Positions 1 through 10,612 of a stretch of 44,942 nucleotides of DNA are shown in pieces; position 1 is the first letter of the stretch; every line of letters starts with the position of its first letter. The notes beneath the pieces are model-generated. The model saw nothing but the letters and a program-made list of their open reading frames with translations. It had not been told where the DNA came from and made no database searches. Where the stretch lies: the NCBI GenBank assembly GCA_036897625.1, contig JAYMTA010000080.1, forward strand, positions 1 through 44,942, read 5' to 3'. Both the position numbers and the translations under genes were made by a program. The DNA is from Pelargonium cotyledonis (lineage: Eukaryota; Streptophyta; Magnoliopsida; Geraniales; Geraniaceae).

Positions 1-2
1 TT

Positions 3-2633
3 GTACCTTGCTTGTGGGAATGCTCCAACAAGCATGCCGCTTATATCAGAGGTCTTGAAGACAACCTCAACTCTTTGAGAATCGCTATAGATGAACTCAA
101 CAACCTCAGACAAGATGTCAGCAACAGAGTCAGAGAAGCTGAGGAACAACGTATGAAGAGGACAAACCAAGTCAACGGTTGGCTGGACAGAGTAGAAGCT
201 GTGAACAATGAAGTGAATCAAGTTCTGGAAAAGGGCACTCGAGAAGTTGAGAACAAATGTGTTGGAGGTTGCTGTCCCAAGAACTGTCGGTCCAGCTACA
301 AGCTCGGCAAGAAAGTGGTGAAGATGCTTCCTGAAGTGAAAGAACTAAAAGAGAATGGGAAATTTGGTGTAATTGCTGATCAGTTGCCACCTCCTCCGTT
401 GGATGAGCTGCCTGTGGAGGGTCCTCTTGTAGGTTTTGAATCCAGTTTTGAAAAGTTATGGCAGACCTTTCAAGACAAAGACTCCTCAATTATTGGGTTG
501 GTTGGAACCGGGGGAGTGGGCAAGACTACCCTCCTAAAGCAACTAAACAATGAGTTGTTGAAGACCAACCTTGGGTTCGATTTGGTCTTTTGGATTGTGG
601 TCTCCAAACCTACAGATTTGGGGAGAATTCGGGACACCATTCGGAATAAATTAAACATCTCAGACCACTTGTGGGAGAAAAGAAGCCAGGACCAAAGAAT
701 CAGTTTAATATCGAACCACCTGCACGACAAAAAGTTTGTGGTGCTACTAGACGACTTATGGGAGAGACTTGATCTCTCAAAAGTGGGGATTTCAATTCCT
801 CAATGCGGAGCGGAGAACATGTCAAAAATTGTGTTGACCACTCGTTCTGAGGAAGTATGTCGGTTCATGGAGGCTCACAAAATCATAACAGTACGTAGCT
901 TACCAAGATGTCAAGCTCTAAAATTGTTCAAATCAAAGGTAGGAGAAGATGTTTTGAGTTCCCATCCAGAGATACAACATCTTGTTGAAGATGTCGCTAG
1001 TGAGTGTGCTGGTTTGCCACTTGCTCTCATCACTATTGGGCGAGCCATGAGGGGTAAGACGGATGCGCAACAATGGAGTGATGCAAAGAGGATGTTGAAG
1101 ACATATCCAGCCATTTTTCCTGGTGTGAAGGATGATATATTTTTAAAATTGGTATTTAGCTACGACAGCCTGCCAACTCCAACCATTCGAAAATGTTTTG
1201 AATACTGCTCTATATTTCCTGAGGATCATAAAATTCCAGAAGATGAACTCATCGGACTTTGGATTGGAGAAGGAATAATAGATGAATACGGTGACATGTA
1301 TGATGCACGCATCCAAGGACGTCGAATTATTGAAAGTTTGACACAAGCATGTTTGTTAGAGGAGGTTGTTGAATTGGAAAAGAGTGTGAAGATGCACGAT
1401 GTGATCCGCGACATGGCCTTGTGGGTTGTTTGTGAATGTGGGGAAAATAAGAACAAGTTTCGTGTAAATGTGATTGTTGGTGATGTTGCTATGCTGTCTG
1501 CTAACAGAGCTGATAAATGGAAGAATGCAGAAAGAGTATCATTGTGGGGAGATATAACGGATACCACCTTCAAATCTCTCATTGGGCTATCAGGTTTTCC
1601 CAATTTGGTTACTCTTATTTATAAGGAAGAGGGGTATTGGATTGAATTGCCAGGTGAAGTCTTTCAATCTATGACGGTCTTGAAAGTCTTAAACTTGTCG
1701 GGCAATCTAGGGTTGAGGAAATTACCTGCAGAGATTGGTGGTTTGGTTGATTTGGAATATCTTAATATAAAGAAAACAGCTGTGAGAAGATTGCCGGATG
1801 AGGTTAAACAATTGAAGAAATTGAAAATTTTGCAGGTAGGTAAGTTGGCAATGGTTTCCCGGGAATGTATTTCAAGTCTCAAATCGCTGCAAGCATTTGA
1901 TAATTGTGATTATTATGTGAGTTGTGATGAAGAAGCTAAAGCAATGGAGGTAGAGATGTTACATGGGTTGAAGGAATTGAAACACATGATGGATCTTTGT
2001 ATCAACTTATGCTCTGCCGCATCTGTCCAAATATTATTCAATTCACCAAATCTTCAAAGATGTACTCGACAGTTGTTTTTAACTTGCAAAAATGAATCAT
2101 TGCCAGCAGTTCTTGATTTTTCAACTGCCGGAAGATTTATGGGGCATCTGGAAACACTTCATCTGTGGCAATGTGGTGTTTCGGAGATAAACTTTGGTTT
2201 GTCTCTCAGCAGTCTGCGTGAAGTTCAAATTCACAAAAATATGGGGATACGAAATGTAACCTCGCTTGTCTTCATTCCCAACCTTCATACTCTTTTTCTG
2301 TATGAGTGTTTATGTATGGAAGAGTTGATTGGTGAGGACGGCATGAACGAAAACAATATCAATTTGTTTCCATCTCTCACACATCTTTTTTTATTGATGC
2401 TACCGAGTCTAAAGAGGATATGTCCGCAAAGTGCATTGCCATTTCCCGCGCTCAGATATATGGAAGTATTAGATTGCGAGAATCTGAAAAGGCTCCCATT
2501 TGATTCAAACACTGCAAACACAACTCCTCCAGAATTCAAGTTTGTAGGACAAAGCTCGTGGTGGGATCAATTGCAATGGGACACCCAAGCAACCAAGGAT
2601 GCTTTTACTCCCAAATTTGAACTCACAAGGTAA
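3..2633 (+). CDS. CNL1: RPS5-like CC-NB-ARC-LRR disease resistance protein, 5' end outside window
   Basis: Intracellular immune receptor of the coiled-coil NB-ARC LRR class. The frame is already open at base 3 (Val-Pro-Cys-Leu-Trp-Glu-Cys). Relatives in this window begin about 12 residues earlier, so the true ATG lies left of base 1. About 876 codons are visible. Order: CC domain (to ~residue 150) with the RPS5-clade cysteine motif VGGCCPKNCRSSYKLGKK; P-loop GTGGVGKTT near 168; kinase-2 FVVLLDDLW near 246; RNBS-B IVLTTRSEEVC; GLPLALITIG near 337; RNBS-D FEYCSIFPEDH; MHD motif VKMHDVIRDMALW near 464; irregular LRRs from ~530 to the end. All ATP-binding motifs are present and there is no internal stop, so it is the only apparently intact member of the cluster. 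The frame stops shortly after the point where CNL2 and CNL3 splice to a last mini-exon. A possible donor (AAG|GTAATT) lies at 2630, so the true C-terminus may differ slightly. The effector it recognises cannot be inferred. Confidence 0.93.
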   Translation, partial: VPCLWECSNKHAAYIRGLEDNLNSLRIAIDELNNLRQDVSNRVREAEEQRMKRTNQVNGWLDRVEAVNNEVNQVLEKGTREVENKCVGGCCPKNCRSSYKLGKKVVKMLPEVKELKENGKFGVIADQLPPPPLDELPVEGPLVGFESSFEKLWQTFQDKDSSIIGLVGTGGVGKTTLLKQLNNELLKTNLGFDLVFWIVVSKPTDLGRIRDTIRNKLNISDHLWEKRSQDQRISLISNHLHDKKFVVLLDDLWERLDLSKVGISIPQCGAENMSKIVLTTRSEEVCRFMEAHKIITVRSLPRCQALKLFKSKVGEDVLSSHPEIQHLVEDVASECAGLPLALITIGRAMRGKTDAQQWSDAKRMLKTYPAIFPGVKDDIFLKLVFSYDSLPTPTIRKCFEYCSIFPEDHKIPEDELIGLWIGEGIIDEYGDMYDARIQGRRIIESLTQACLLEEVVELEKSVKMHDVIRDMALWVVCECGENKNKFRVNVIVGDVAMLSANRADKWKNAERVSLWGDITDTTFKSLIGLSGFPNLVTLIYKEEGYWIELPGEVFQSMTVLKVLNLSGNLGLRKLPAEIGGLVDLEYLNIKKTAVRRLPDEVKQLKKLKILQVGKLAMVSRECISSLKSLQAFDNCDYYVSCDEEAKAMEVEMLHGLKELKHMMDLCINLCSAASVQILFNSPNLQRCTRQLFLTCKNESLPAVLDFSTAGRFMGHLETLHLWQCGVSEINFGLSLSSLREVQIHKNMGIRNVTSLVFIPNLHTLFLYECLCMEELIGEDGMNENNINLFPSLTHLFLLMLPSLKRICPQSALPFPALRYMEVLDCENLKRLPFDSNTANTTPPEFKFVGQSSWWDQLQWDTQATKDAFTPKFELTR

Positions 2634-3450
2634 TTTGCTCTTTACCTGATCGATTTAGCTCTTAATCTCAAATTTTATTTGTTCCAACTACTAACATTTT
2701 TTATTATCACATGTAAATGGTATTCAATTGCAACATCAGTACGGTTTAGGACTTTAAGTTAAGCTGAAATTAACTTGACTTAAAATCTTTATTCTCTCTC
2801 TCTCTCTCTTTATATATAAAAAGTGCCTTTGGCTTGATCACTAGTGATATTCATTCTATTGTTGTTGATATTGATAGTGTAGAAATTTGTTTTGTTATCT
2901 GTTTGCGAATCAAGTGACTCATTCTTAGCTAGGTTGTAGCCGAACAAAAGCTGTAGTCTAACTCTCAAAGCGGCATAGAAAAAGAGAGGCACAAACCCAC
3001 AGTAGTATGAACTTTTGTTTGATTTTTGTTAATGCTAAACATTATTGTCCTTCTACTTTTAGTTTTCCACGTGCTACATGTGGAAAAAAACATTATTGTT
3101 ATGTGTAGTTTTTGGTACTGATAAATGCGTGCAAATTCATTTAAGCTGATAATGTATAAAATACGTTGTGATTACCTGATCTAGGAGGTCGACTCCACAA
3201 TGAAGATGGAAGACTCGAGCGATTATGATATCAATTTGTTTTGGTCTCCTGCATGTCTGATAATTATTCACGCTCCTATTGTTATTTTTTTCGCCCCGCG
3301 GTTCCTTTTAAAAACGTGTGCAAAAATTGAAACAGTTACATACAGTACACACATGGCTGGTACGTTATGCTAGCGAAATCTCTGATGGTCATACGCCGGA
3401 GAGCATCACCAGCACAATCAACGGTAAATCTTATCCACTGCCGTTTCAGT
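2634..3450. other. Intergenic region between CNL1 and the BOR gene
   Basis: AT-rich non-coding DNA. It has a CT microsatellite followed by a TA run around 2793-2820. It presumably contains the CNL1 3' UTR and the promoter and first leader exon of the BOR gene. A possible leader exon lies around 3330-3422, ending ACG|GTAAAT; it would contain a 6-codon upstream ORF starting at the ATG near 3354. The transcription start is not visible, so this is inference. Confidence 0.4.
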
Positions 3451-4370
3451 CTTAGCTCAACTCTGCATTTTCTCTTTCATTTCTTTAATTTCGTCTGCAT
3501 CTCTGTTTTTATTTGTGCTAATCCTTGGTGCTGCCAATGGTGACTCCGGGAATGGAAAATGGTTTCATGGGTTTTTCTGGGTTTTCTCTTTTGCTCCCAT
3601 TAATGATATCAAAAACAAAACTTTTTGAAGAAAGAAAATTTTGTTTGAGTGGTGGTCAAATAAGTGTTTTGAAAATAGAAGACCAGAATGTCTGTTCTTT
3701 TTTTGGATGGGACTTGATAATCATTTTACTTTATTTTCTCATGGTTTCTCAGTAGCCAAACAGAGGAATGTGAATGATTTTGTGTCATTTGTATTGGGTC
3801 TTATCACTTAATTGAACTTCTTCAATTCATTTTGACCTTAGTGAGATCTAAAACTCACTGATTTTGTTTGTTGATATTTTTTTTTACAGATATTTGTGAG
3901 ATTTTTTAGTTCATTAATTGCCTAATTATGAGAATTATTTCTTAACACAACTCTACATTCTCTTTCATTTATATTTTTATCTGCACCTCTGTTTTTTTGT
4001 GTGCCAATCCATGGTGCTGCCAACGGTTTCATGGGTTTTCTCTTCTGTTCTCATTGAATGATTATCGTTTCACTTTATTTTCTCGTGTTTTCTCAGTAGC
4101 CAAACAGGGGATTGTGAATAATTTTGTGCCATTTGTATAAGGTCTATTCACTGCCTTCTTCATCTTCTTCTTCTTCTTTTTTCTTCCGGAAAATAAATTC
4201 TGGGAGTGAAGGAAATAGGTTCCATTTCACTTATTTTACTTCATCTTCAGTTTAAAATTTACCTTATTGAGATCTAAAACCCTCTTATTTTGTTTCTGGA
4301 TACTTTAATTTATTTTTGATGTTTATGTGATTTTAGTTAGTTCAAAAATTATATTATTTTTTTCATATCA
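3451..4370. repeat. Tandem duplication (~450-490 bp units) in the BOR 5' leader region
   Basis: Two adjacent diverged copies, about 3451-3940 and 3941-4370. Matching landmarks in order: CTTAGCTCAACTCTGCATTT versus CTTAACACAACTCTACATTC; the TGGTGCTGCCAA block near 3528 and 4012; TTTCTCAGTAGCCAAACAG near 3745 and 4092; TGAGATCTAAAAC near 3841 and 4267. Both copies sit immediately upstream of the BOR start codon and end in an acceptor-like CAG just before the ATG exon. The region is therefore probably duplicated 5' UTR or leader-intron sequence. Confidence 0.75.
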
Positions 4371-4976
4371 GAGATGGAACATTTGAAAGCTCCCTTTAAG
4401 GGAATTACAAGTGACATTAGAGGAAGAGCATCATGTTATAAGCAAGATTGGATTGGTGGTATTCGATCCGGAGTCGGGTAATTTTGACTTATAGTTACTC
4501 CTTAATCTTGGACTTGTTTGAGTTTTGCATATAACTTTGTGACACTGCTTTGTATTTTCTTATTCAGTTTCTTGTTTGTCTCTATATGATTAGGATATTG
4601 GCACCAACTACCTATATTTTCCTTGCTTCTGCTCTTCCTGTCATCGCCTTCGGCGAACAACTCAGCAGAGACACAGGTTCGTAGTACTAGAAGAAGATGT
4701 TTTGTGAAGTCTAATGTTGGTCGTAATGACGATTTGTATCTTCTTGGTTTTTGTCTATAGATGGAAGCTTGAGCACGGTTGAAACTTTGGCTTCAACGGC
4801 AATTTGTGGGATCATACACTCCATTCTTGGAGGCCAACCCCTTCTAATACTTGGAGTTGCTGAACCAACTGTCATAATGTACACTTACTTGTACAGCTTT
4901 GCAAAAGGACGGGAGGATTTGGGGCGCGAATTGTTCTTGGCTTGGGCTGGATGGTAACTAATAAATCCTTAGATAT

Positions 4977-5112
4977 CATTTGGATTAGAATTTGTGTTCA
5001 GGAATGGGAATGAGATTCTCAATGTTCATGTTTGGATTATGATTCTTATGGTCATGAAAATGGCACTGCAATGGGATTCTCATACTCGTTCCATTTATTT
5101 AAATCCAAACGC
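4977..5112. repeat. MITE-like foldback in BOR intron 3
   Basis: The stretch begins TTTGGATTAGAA and ends in AATCCAAAC, with internal complementary blocks (GGAATGGGAATGAGATTC against ATGGGATTCTCATACTCGTTCC). This is typical of a small non-autonomous DNA transposon. No clear target-site duplication was found. Confidence 0.5.
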
Positions 5113-6162
5113 TACCTTATTGTTGCAAAATTGTCGGTTTCTGATGTAAACTGATATTGACTATCACCACAATGGATAGGGTTTGTGTGTGGACTGCTCT
5201 GTTGCTGTTTCTTCTGGCAATATTCAATGCTTGTGTTGTTATAAAACGATTCACGAGAATTACAGGAGAGGTGTTTGGGATGTTGATTGCTGTGTTGTTT
5301 ATTCAAGAAGCCATCAAGGTGAGTCCATGAAGTGACCAAAATGCGAATAATTATAGGTTCATTGATAAATGTAAAGTACTTAACATCACGCGAAATGTTT
5401 GATTCATAGGGTGTGGTGTCTGAATTCAGCATTCCTAAAGCTGAAGACCCGAATTTAGAGAAGTACCAGTTTCAATGGCTCTACGCAAATGGGTTGCTTG
5501 GGGTTATTTTTACCTTTGGCCTTCTCTACACAGCTCTAAAGAGCCGAAAAGGAAGGTCTTGCTGGTATGGCACAGGTATGTAAAGTGAATAAACTATGAG
5601 CAATAGTCTTTCTCAGAATAGCAAACATATGGAATCTGAAATGTTTGTGCCGTTTTTGTATAGGTTGGCTTAGAAGTTTCATTGCCGACTATGGAGTTCC
5701 TTTAATGGTTGTGGTATGGACCGCACTGTCATTCATAAAACCAAGTGAAGTTCCACAAGGAGTTCCAAGAAGGCTCTACAGTCCTCTCCCTTGGGAATCT
5801 GCCTCTTTAGGCCATTGGACCGTAATCAAGGTAACAAGATTATGTAAATTCCTCTTGTTTTCTATCAATGTGATCTTCGAAGTTTGACCATATGTAGCAT
5901 ACGGTTTTCGAGCTATTCCTCTGCTGAACCCACATATTTCAATTCTCAAACTGCAGGATATGGGAAGGGTCTCTCCAGCATACATTTTTGCCGCCTTTGT
6001 TCCTGCTGTGATGATTGCAGGACTCTACTTTTTCGACCAGTGTTGCTTCACAATTGGCACAACAAAAGGAGTTCAATCTCAAGAACCCTTCTGCTTATCA
6101 TTACGACCATCTTGTTGCTCGGATTTATGGTATATGCATTTTGTATTTTCATCATAAGGCAG

Positions 6163-6256
6163 CACGTTTGGATTATAATTTTTGTTCAAACATAGGAATC
6201 AAGAATTGGAATGGGAATGAGATTCCAATTCATTGTGTTAATCCATACCCTGCCAA
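6163..6256. repeat. Related MITE remnant in BOR intron 7
   Basis: It starts GTTTGGATTATAATTTTTG and ends near TTAATCCATACC, with a palindromic core GGAATGGGAATGAGATTCC. It shares the GTTTGGATT end and the GGAATGGGAATGAGATT core with the element in intron 3, so the two are probably the same family. Confidence 0.45.
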
Positions 6257-8116
6257 CATTATGTTGCATATTTCCATTCTATACGGTAAAATCTTATGTT
6301 CTATGTAAAAATAATCTCAGACTTTGCTTTGTGGATTGATCGGTCTTCCTCCTTCGAATGGGGTTCTTCCACAGTCTCCTATGCACACCAAGAGCCTTGC
6401 TGTGCTCAAAAGGCAGGTTTGTGAACAGAATTGTAAAAATATTATGCATTTTGTTGTTGGTCTATAAATCGGACTAGATGCTAAAAACTAATGTGATTTG
6501 TGAGCTGCAGTTGATTCGAAGTAAGATGGTGAAGAGTGTGAGGGAAAGCATGAAGCAAAATGCTAGTAACTCTGAGATTTACTGCAAGATGCAAGCTGTT
6601 TTCATTGAAATGGACAGTGCTCCACTGGTAAGTCCTCTATGAATTGCAAGTTTCTCCGAGAAAAGCAATCTTGTTTCTTATTTCAAGATTAATTGAAAAG
6701 AATAATTGACTTCATGCTGCAGACAACTTCAGTGGTTAAAGAGCTGAAAGACTTGAAAGATGCTGTAATGAAAAGCGAAACTGAAGGCGAAAAGTAGACA
6801 CTACATTTGATCCCGAGAAGCACATTGATGCCTACTTACCCGTTCGAGTCAACGAGCAGAGGGTCAGCAATCTGTTGCAGTCGTTACTCGTGGCATTATC
6901 AGTATGCGCCATGCCCGCGATAAAACTGATACCAACATCAGTTTTGTGGGGATATTTTGCGTACATGGCCATTGACAGCCTTCCCGGGAACCAGTTCTGG
7001 GAAAGGATGCTTCTCCTCTTCACTACACCCCAACGCAGATACAAGTAAGTGACATTTCCTTGTAACCAACACAAGAAATGAATATTCAAATTTGGTCCAT
7101 ATACTATAAGATGAACTAATTCGCGCAATCTCTGTGAACTTTTTCTTGGATTCGCAGGATCGTGGAAGGTGTTCATTCTTCTTTTGTGGAGTCAGTTCCA
7201 TATAAATTCATAGCAATTTTCACACTCTTCCAGTTGGTATATTTCTTGATATGTTTTGGTGTCACATGGATACCTATCGCCGGAATCTTGTTTCCATTGC
7301 CATTTTTCATTCTTATCGGTGTAAGGCAGCATCTACTTCCCAAGCTGTTTCAGGCTCAGCATTTGAAAGAACTTGATGCTGCTGAATATGAAGAAATCAT
7401 TGCCACTCCGAGACTTGATTTAAGCCTCTCTTTCAAGGTACGCGATATCAGATCATGAACACAGCTTGAATTCAGCATTAATTAAACTAACATTTTTTGT
7501 AGAGTTAGTTTCAAGAATTGGATCTCCATTTGTGCAATTAATTTGTGCAATTAGTTTGTGCAATTAGGATTGTATTTTAGAGAAAATTACAGTCCAGCTG
7601 GTGCAAAAGTATTTTACCCTCTTTTTCTTACCTCAGTCTGTGAATTATATAAGCTTATAAATGAAACACGGCTATTTGATTGTACCAGGAAGTGGAAATT
7701 GGAACTGAACATGTAAATGTGGAATCGGAGATGTGTGACGCCGAGATATTAGATGAACTGACAACCCGAAGAGGCGAGTTGAAGATCAGAAGTGTTAGCT
7801 TCAGCGACAATAAACGTCAGGTTAGATATGAAATCTAAGTGCATGTTCTTAAACGCATGTTAAATGACAACGTCTGACAGTTCAAATTTTTCCAAGTTTA
7901 GACCTCAACCCAAGCGGGTTTAGGCCAAACTTGACTCGCATTCGATCTGCCAGGTCTAAAATCATCTAAGACTTCATGTCATGAAAGTTTATTCATATTT
8001 ATGGTGTTCATATTTGCATCTCTGTAGGTTTATCCACAAGATGATGACCAACCAGAAGATAGATGATGATGATGAAAATTTCTATATGCAATATGATAGA
8101 GAAAGGGACTTGAAGA

Positions 8117-8175
8117 AGACACACACACATATATATATATAGTATATGTAGGGACAAAGAAACACACACACATAT
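8117..8175. repeat. CA/TA microsatellites in the BOR 3' UTR
   Basis: Two CA runs, each followed by TA-rich sequence (about 8119-8142 and 8161-8178), lie just after the BOR stop codon and before the AATAAA at 8243. Confidence 0.7.
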
Positions 8176-8599
8176 ATTATTATTCTTCAAATTCTTTACT
8201 GTTTCAAATGTAAATGATGCTTGAAATTAAGTTTCTTGTCTGAAATAAACATTGATAATTCTTTATTTCTGCAAATATTACTGCCAACAACTCCATTATT
8301 GTTCTTGATTTTTAGTTTTTTTTTTCTTTCTGAAAAGTTGTGATATCTACTTTTCTAAGTAATGAGTTGTGATCCAATTATTTTTTTCACTTATATTTTA
8401 AAGTCAACTGTCGAAAATTTTGTGTGGGATTGATGAGAAGCTTTTGAGTTTTGACAGTCTAACTTAAAATCAAATTCCTTTTTTAGATTGGCAATTTTCT
8501 TTATAAAAATACATTTTTTATTCCATTTCACAACAAAACCTAATTAGAATATGAATATCATATGACAATACAAGTATACAAATTACCATTTCTTACCAA

Positions 8600-8725
8600 T
8601 TTGCTACTAATAAATAATCCATTATTTTTCCAATCTATTTCTTAACAACTCTTCTTCTACTTTCCATCGATCTCATTTCATTTCTAAAAGTTCAACTTCG
8701 TGCTTTTAGATTTGGACATTAAAAG
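8600..8725 (+). other. Putative 5' UTR leader exon of CNL2
   Basis: Pyrimidine-rich AT-rich stretch ending at a donor AAAAG|GTTAGTAAGAATTT. The same donor context recurs upstream of CNL3 (15179, 15970) and CNL4 (20699), in each case at the end of a stretch rich in TTCATTTCTT and TTTCTTCTTC. The matching acceptor would be the CTTGCAG ending at 10599, 13 bases before the CNL2 ATG. That gives a leader intron of about 1.87 kb. The left boundary is only a guess. Confidence 0.5.
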
Positions 8726-8929
8726 GTTAGTAAGAATTTCGGTTTTGATCTATTTGTTCGTTCGATGTTCTTTCCGTTCTTTCATCAAGTTTGTTCGTTT
8801 TTTCTTGAGTGCGGTTTCTTCCTCTTCTTCTTCTTTTTCTTTGGTTCCTTTACAATTTGAATCCGATCCCACATTTTTGCAAGTTTATAGAAACTCAAGC
8901 AAGTTACCGTTATAGGAAATAAGAGTGAT

Positions 8930-9720
8930 CAAGTCGGGGATCAACACTTAACTTGTGAATACAAATAAGTGCAAATACTACTCTAGATATTTCCCTACGT
9001 TTGTTAATTTTAACACGAGGGAAAATTAAAGTAACAAATCAGTGCAATTTTTATTGAAAACGTCGTGGAAACGATAGAAATAACGTGAGTTGACTATAAG
9101 CATGCCTAGATCAATATTAAAGAATATGTGAAAATGAAATTGTCTAGACAACATTCAAAACTTACTGAGAAGTTTGTGGACAGTAATTCGTTGTGTGGCC
9201 GCTACCTCAACCACGACCTTCGTGTCATGTGGTGACCTTTCCTTTGACCAATTAGAGTTTACCACATCGACAATCTACTTATACCTGCACCGCATTGAAT
9301 CCCTTACGCTAGGAATTGTCGAGTAAGAAGGTTAACTCGGCTAAGTGGATCGAGTCGAGGGGCCAACTCGGTGGAGCCAACGAGCTGACTCAACTCGAGT
9401 TCGACCCCACATGACTCGTCCACACCGAATCCAAGCCCAATGCTAGCCCTAAGTCACCTGCTGACGTGGGCTCAAAATAGAGCTCACGTGGGCTCACCGC
9501 ATCAGATCACAGCCTAAGTTGCTTCTCTCTCATCGATCACACTCTTCCTTCCCGTTGCTCTCTCCTCATTCGCCGGATCGCCGGAATGCGCGCTCGAACG
9601 GATCTTTTCGCCGGAATTTGGCTACTGTTTCTGCTCCGGGAACTGACGGTGTGGCTTCAGGGTGGCTACTGCGGCGGCTTTGGGCTGCCGGAGGTGCGAG
9701 TTAGAAGCTCCTCCTCTAAT
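8930..9720. other. Compositionally distinct block, probably inserted in the CNL2 leader intron
   Basis: From ~9180 the DNA is much richer in G+C than its surroundings. It contains repeated CTCGAG/GAGTCGAG-type words, a repeated CACGTGGGCTCA block (about 9466-9500) and a 61-codon ORF (9519-9704) rich in Ser and Arg that ends just after a GCCGGAG|GTGCGA donor-like site. It could be an LTR or other element fragment, or a captured promoter plus first exon. No protein family was recognised. Confidence 0.35.
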
Positions 9721-9729
9721 TTGATCTGA

Positions 9730-9995
9730 ATTTTTGGCAAATGTGAATGGATTTTAGGTTCATTTTGTTTGAATCTGTGCCTATCTTGTATTGTTTGGGT
9801 TGGTTTTGTTTATATTGGTATTTAAGGTTGATTCTAGTTTGTATTGAATGAATTTTGGTTTATTTTGAATTGCTTTAGTTGTTTTTAGTTTGATTTGGGG
9901 CTGATTTTGTTTTTGTTTGGGGTATTTTTAGTTTGATTTTGGTTGGTTTGGGTTAATTTTAGTCTTTTTTTTGCAGTTTATTTTGATTCTGTTTA
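9730..9995 (+). repeat. Strand-asymmetric T/G-rich low-complexity tract
   Basis: About 260 bases built almost entirely from variants of TTTTGGTTTG and TTTAGTTTGATTTTGG on the + strand, with very little C. It follows directly after the GC-rich block and ends in a TTTTTTTTGCAG acceptor-like site near 9976. Confidence 0.6.
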
Positions 9996-10612
9996 GTTTG
10001 ATTTCTGAAGATACCGGTGACTGGAATTTTCATATGTTTGAGGTGGTTTAATTCAAAAGTATCGGAACAAATGATGGAAAATTAGTCTGTTCAATTTTTT
10101 TGATTAATAAGGTTATTAACCGATATTGGAGGGTAAAGTTTAAGCCATGGTTAATGAAGGTGGTCATATGTTTGTACTCTTGAATTTGTTATTTTCGAAA
10201 CAAGTTTATACCTTTTCTTTTGGTAAGTGAATATAGTTAGATTACTAATAATATTATTTAGGAAGAGGATTGGCTTGACTAATGTGCACTTCGTGCATGT
10301 GTTTTATATGTATTTTTCTTGCAAGTAATTATCGGTGGACTTGTATACGTTTATCGGTCTGAAAAATAGGCAAAACTGGACTTGCAGACATTATCAGTGG
10401 ACTTACACACAATTGTTGAACTAGGCATACTGAATTTACGTTTGTGCGAAAAAGTGTATGTAGCTTACATAATTACGTATCCCTATTATTTATGAACTGA
10501 TAATCCTCGTCAGCAGACTAGTTCGGTCTCCAGTTGAATTTTTGGTATACGGGACAAACATGAGAAAGCGTACACTAATTATTTTATTATCACTTGCAGG
10601 CTACTTGGATCT

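Larger units (their letters stand above)
4374..8066 (+). pseudogene. BOR4-type borate efflux transporter, 13 coding exons, frame broken by three indels
   Basis: SLC4-like borate exporter of the plasma membrane; the BOR4 branch is associated with boron efflux. Exons read from the sequence: 4374-4477, 4594-4676, 4761-4953, 5180-5318, 5410-5575, 5664-5830, 5957-6129, 6321-6416, 6511-6627, 6723-7044, 7158-7437, 7689-7820, 8028-8066. Every intron has GT-AG ends and phases that fit BOR genes. Family motifs include [95 protein letters not shown] and ILDELTT.RGELK; the last, with the short C-tail, points to the BOR4 clade. Exon 7 is out of frame after 6037 and again at 6107. Exon 10 has an in-frame TAG at 6795-6797 from a third indel. 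Uncorrected, reading ends at a TGA formed across the exon 7/8 junction, after ~341 of ~670 residues. A poly(A)-like AATAAA lies at 8243. Sequencing or assembly error is the alternative to a true pseudogene. Confidence 0.85.

Noticed and set aside
12..14. Apparent start of CNL1 at base 12
   Set aside because: The codon is TTG (Leu) and the frame is open upstream to base 3, with the family residues Val-Pro-Cys before it. The real ATG lies outside the window.
8700..8915. 71-codon ORF in the CNL2 leader region
   Set aside because: It crosses the conserved leader-exon donor and consists of pyrimidine-rich low-complexity sequence.
9519..9704. Stand-alone 61-residue protein gene
   Set aside because: Low-complexity Ser/Arg-rich sequence ending soon after a donor-like site. 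There is no family match and no downstream exons could be linked.
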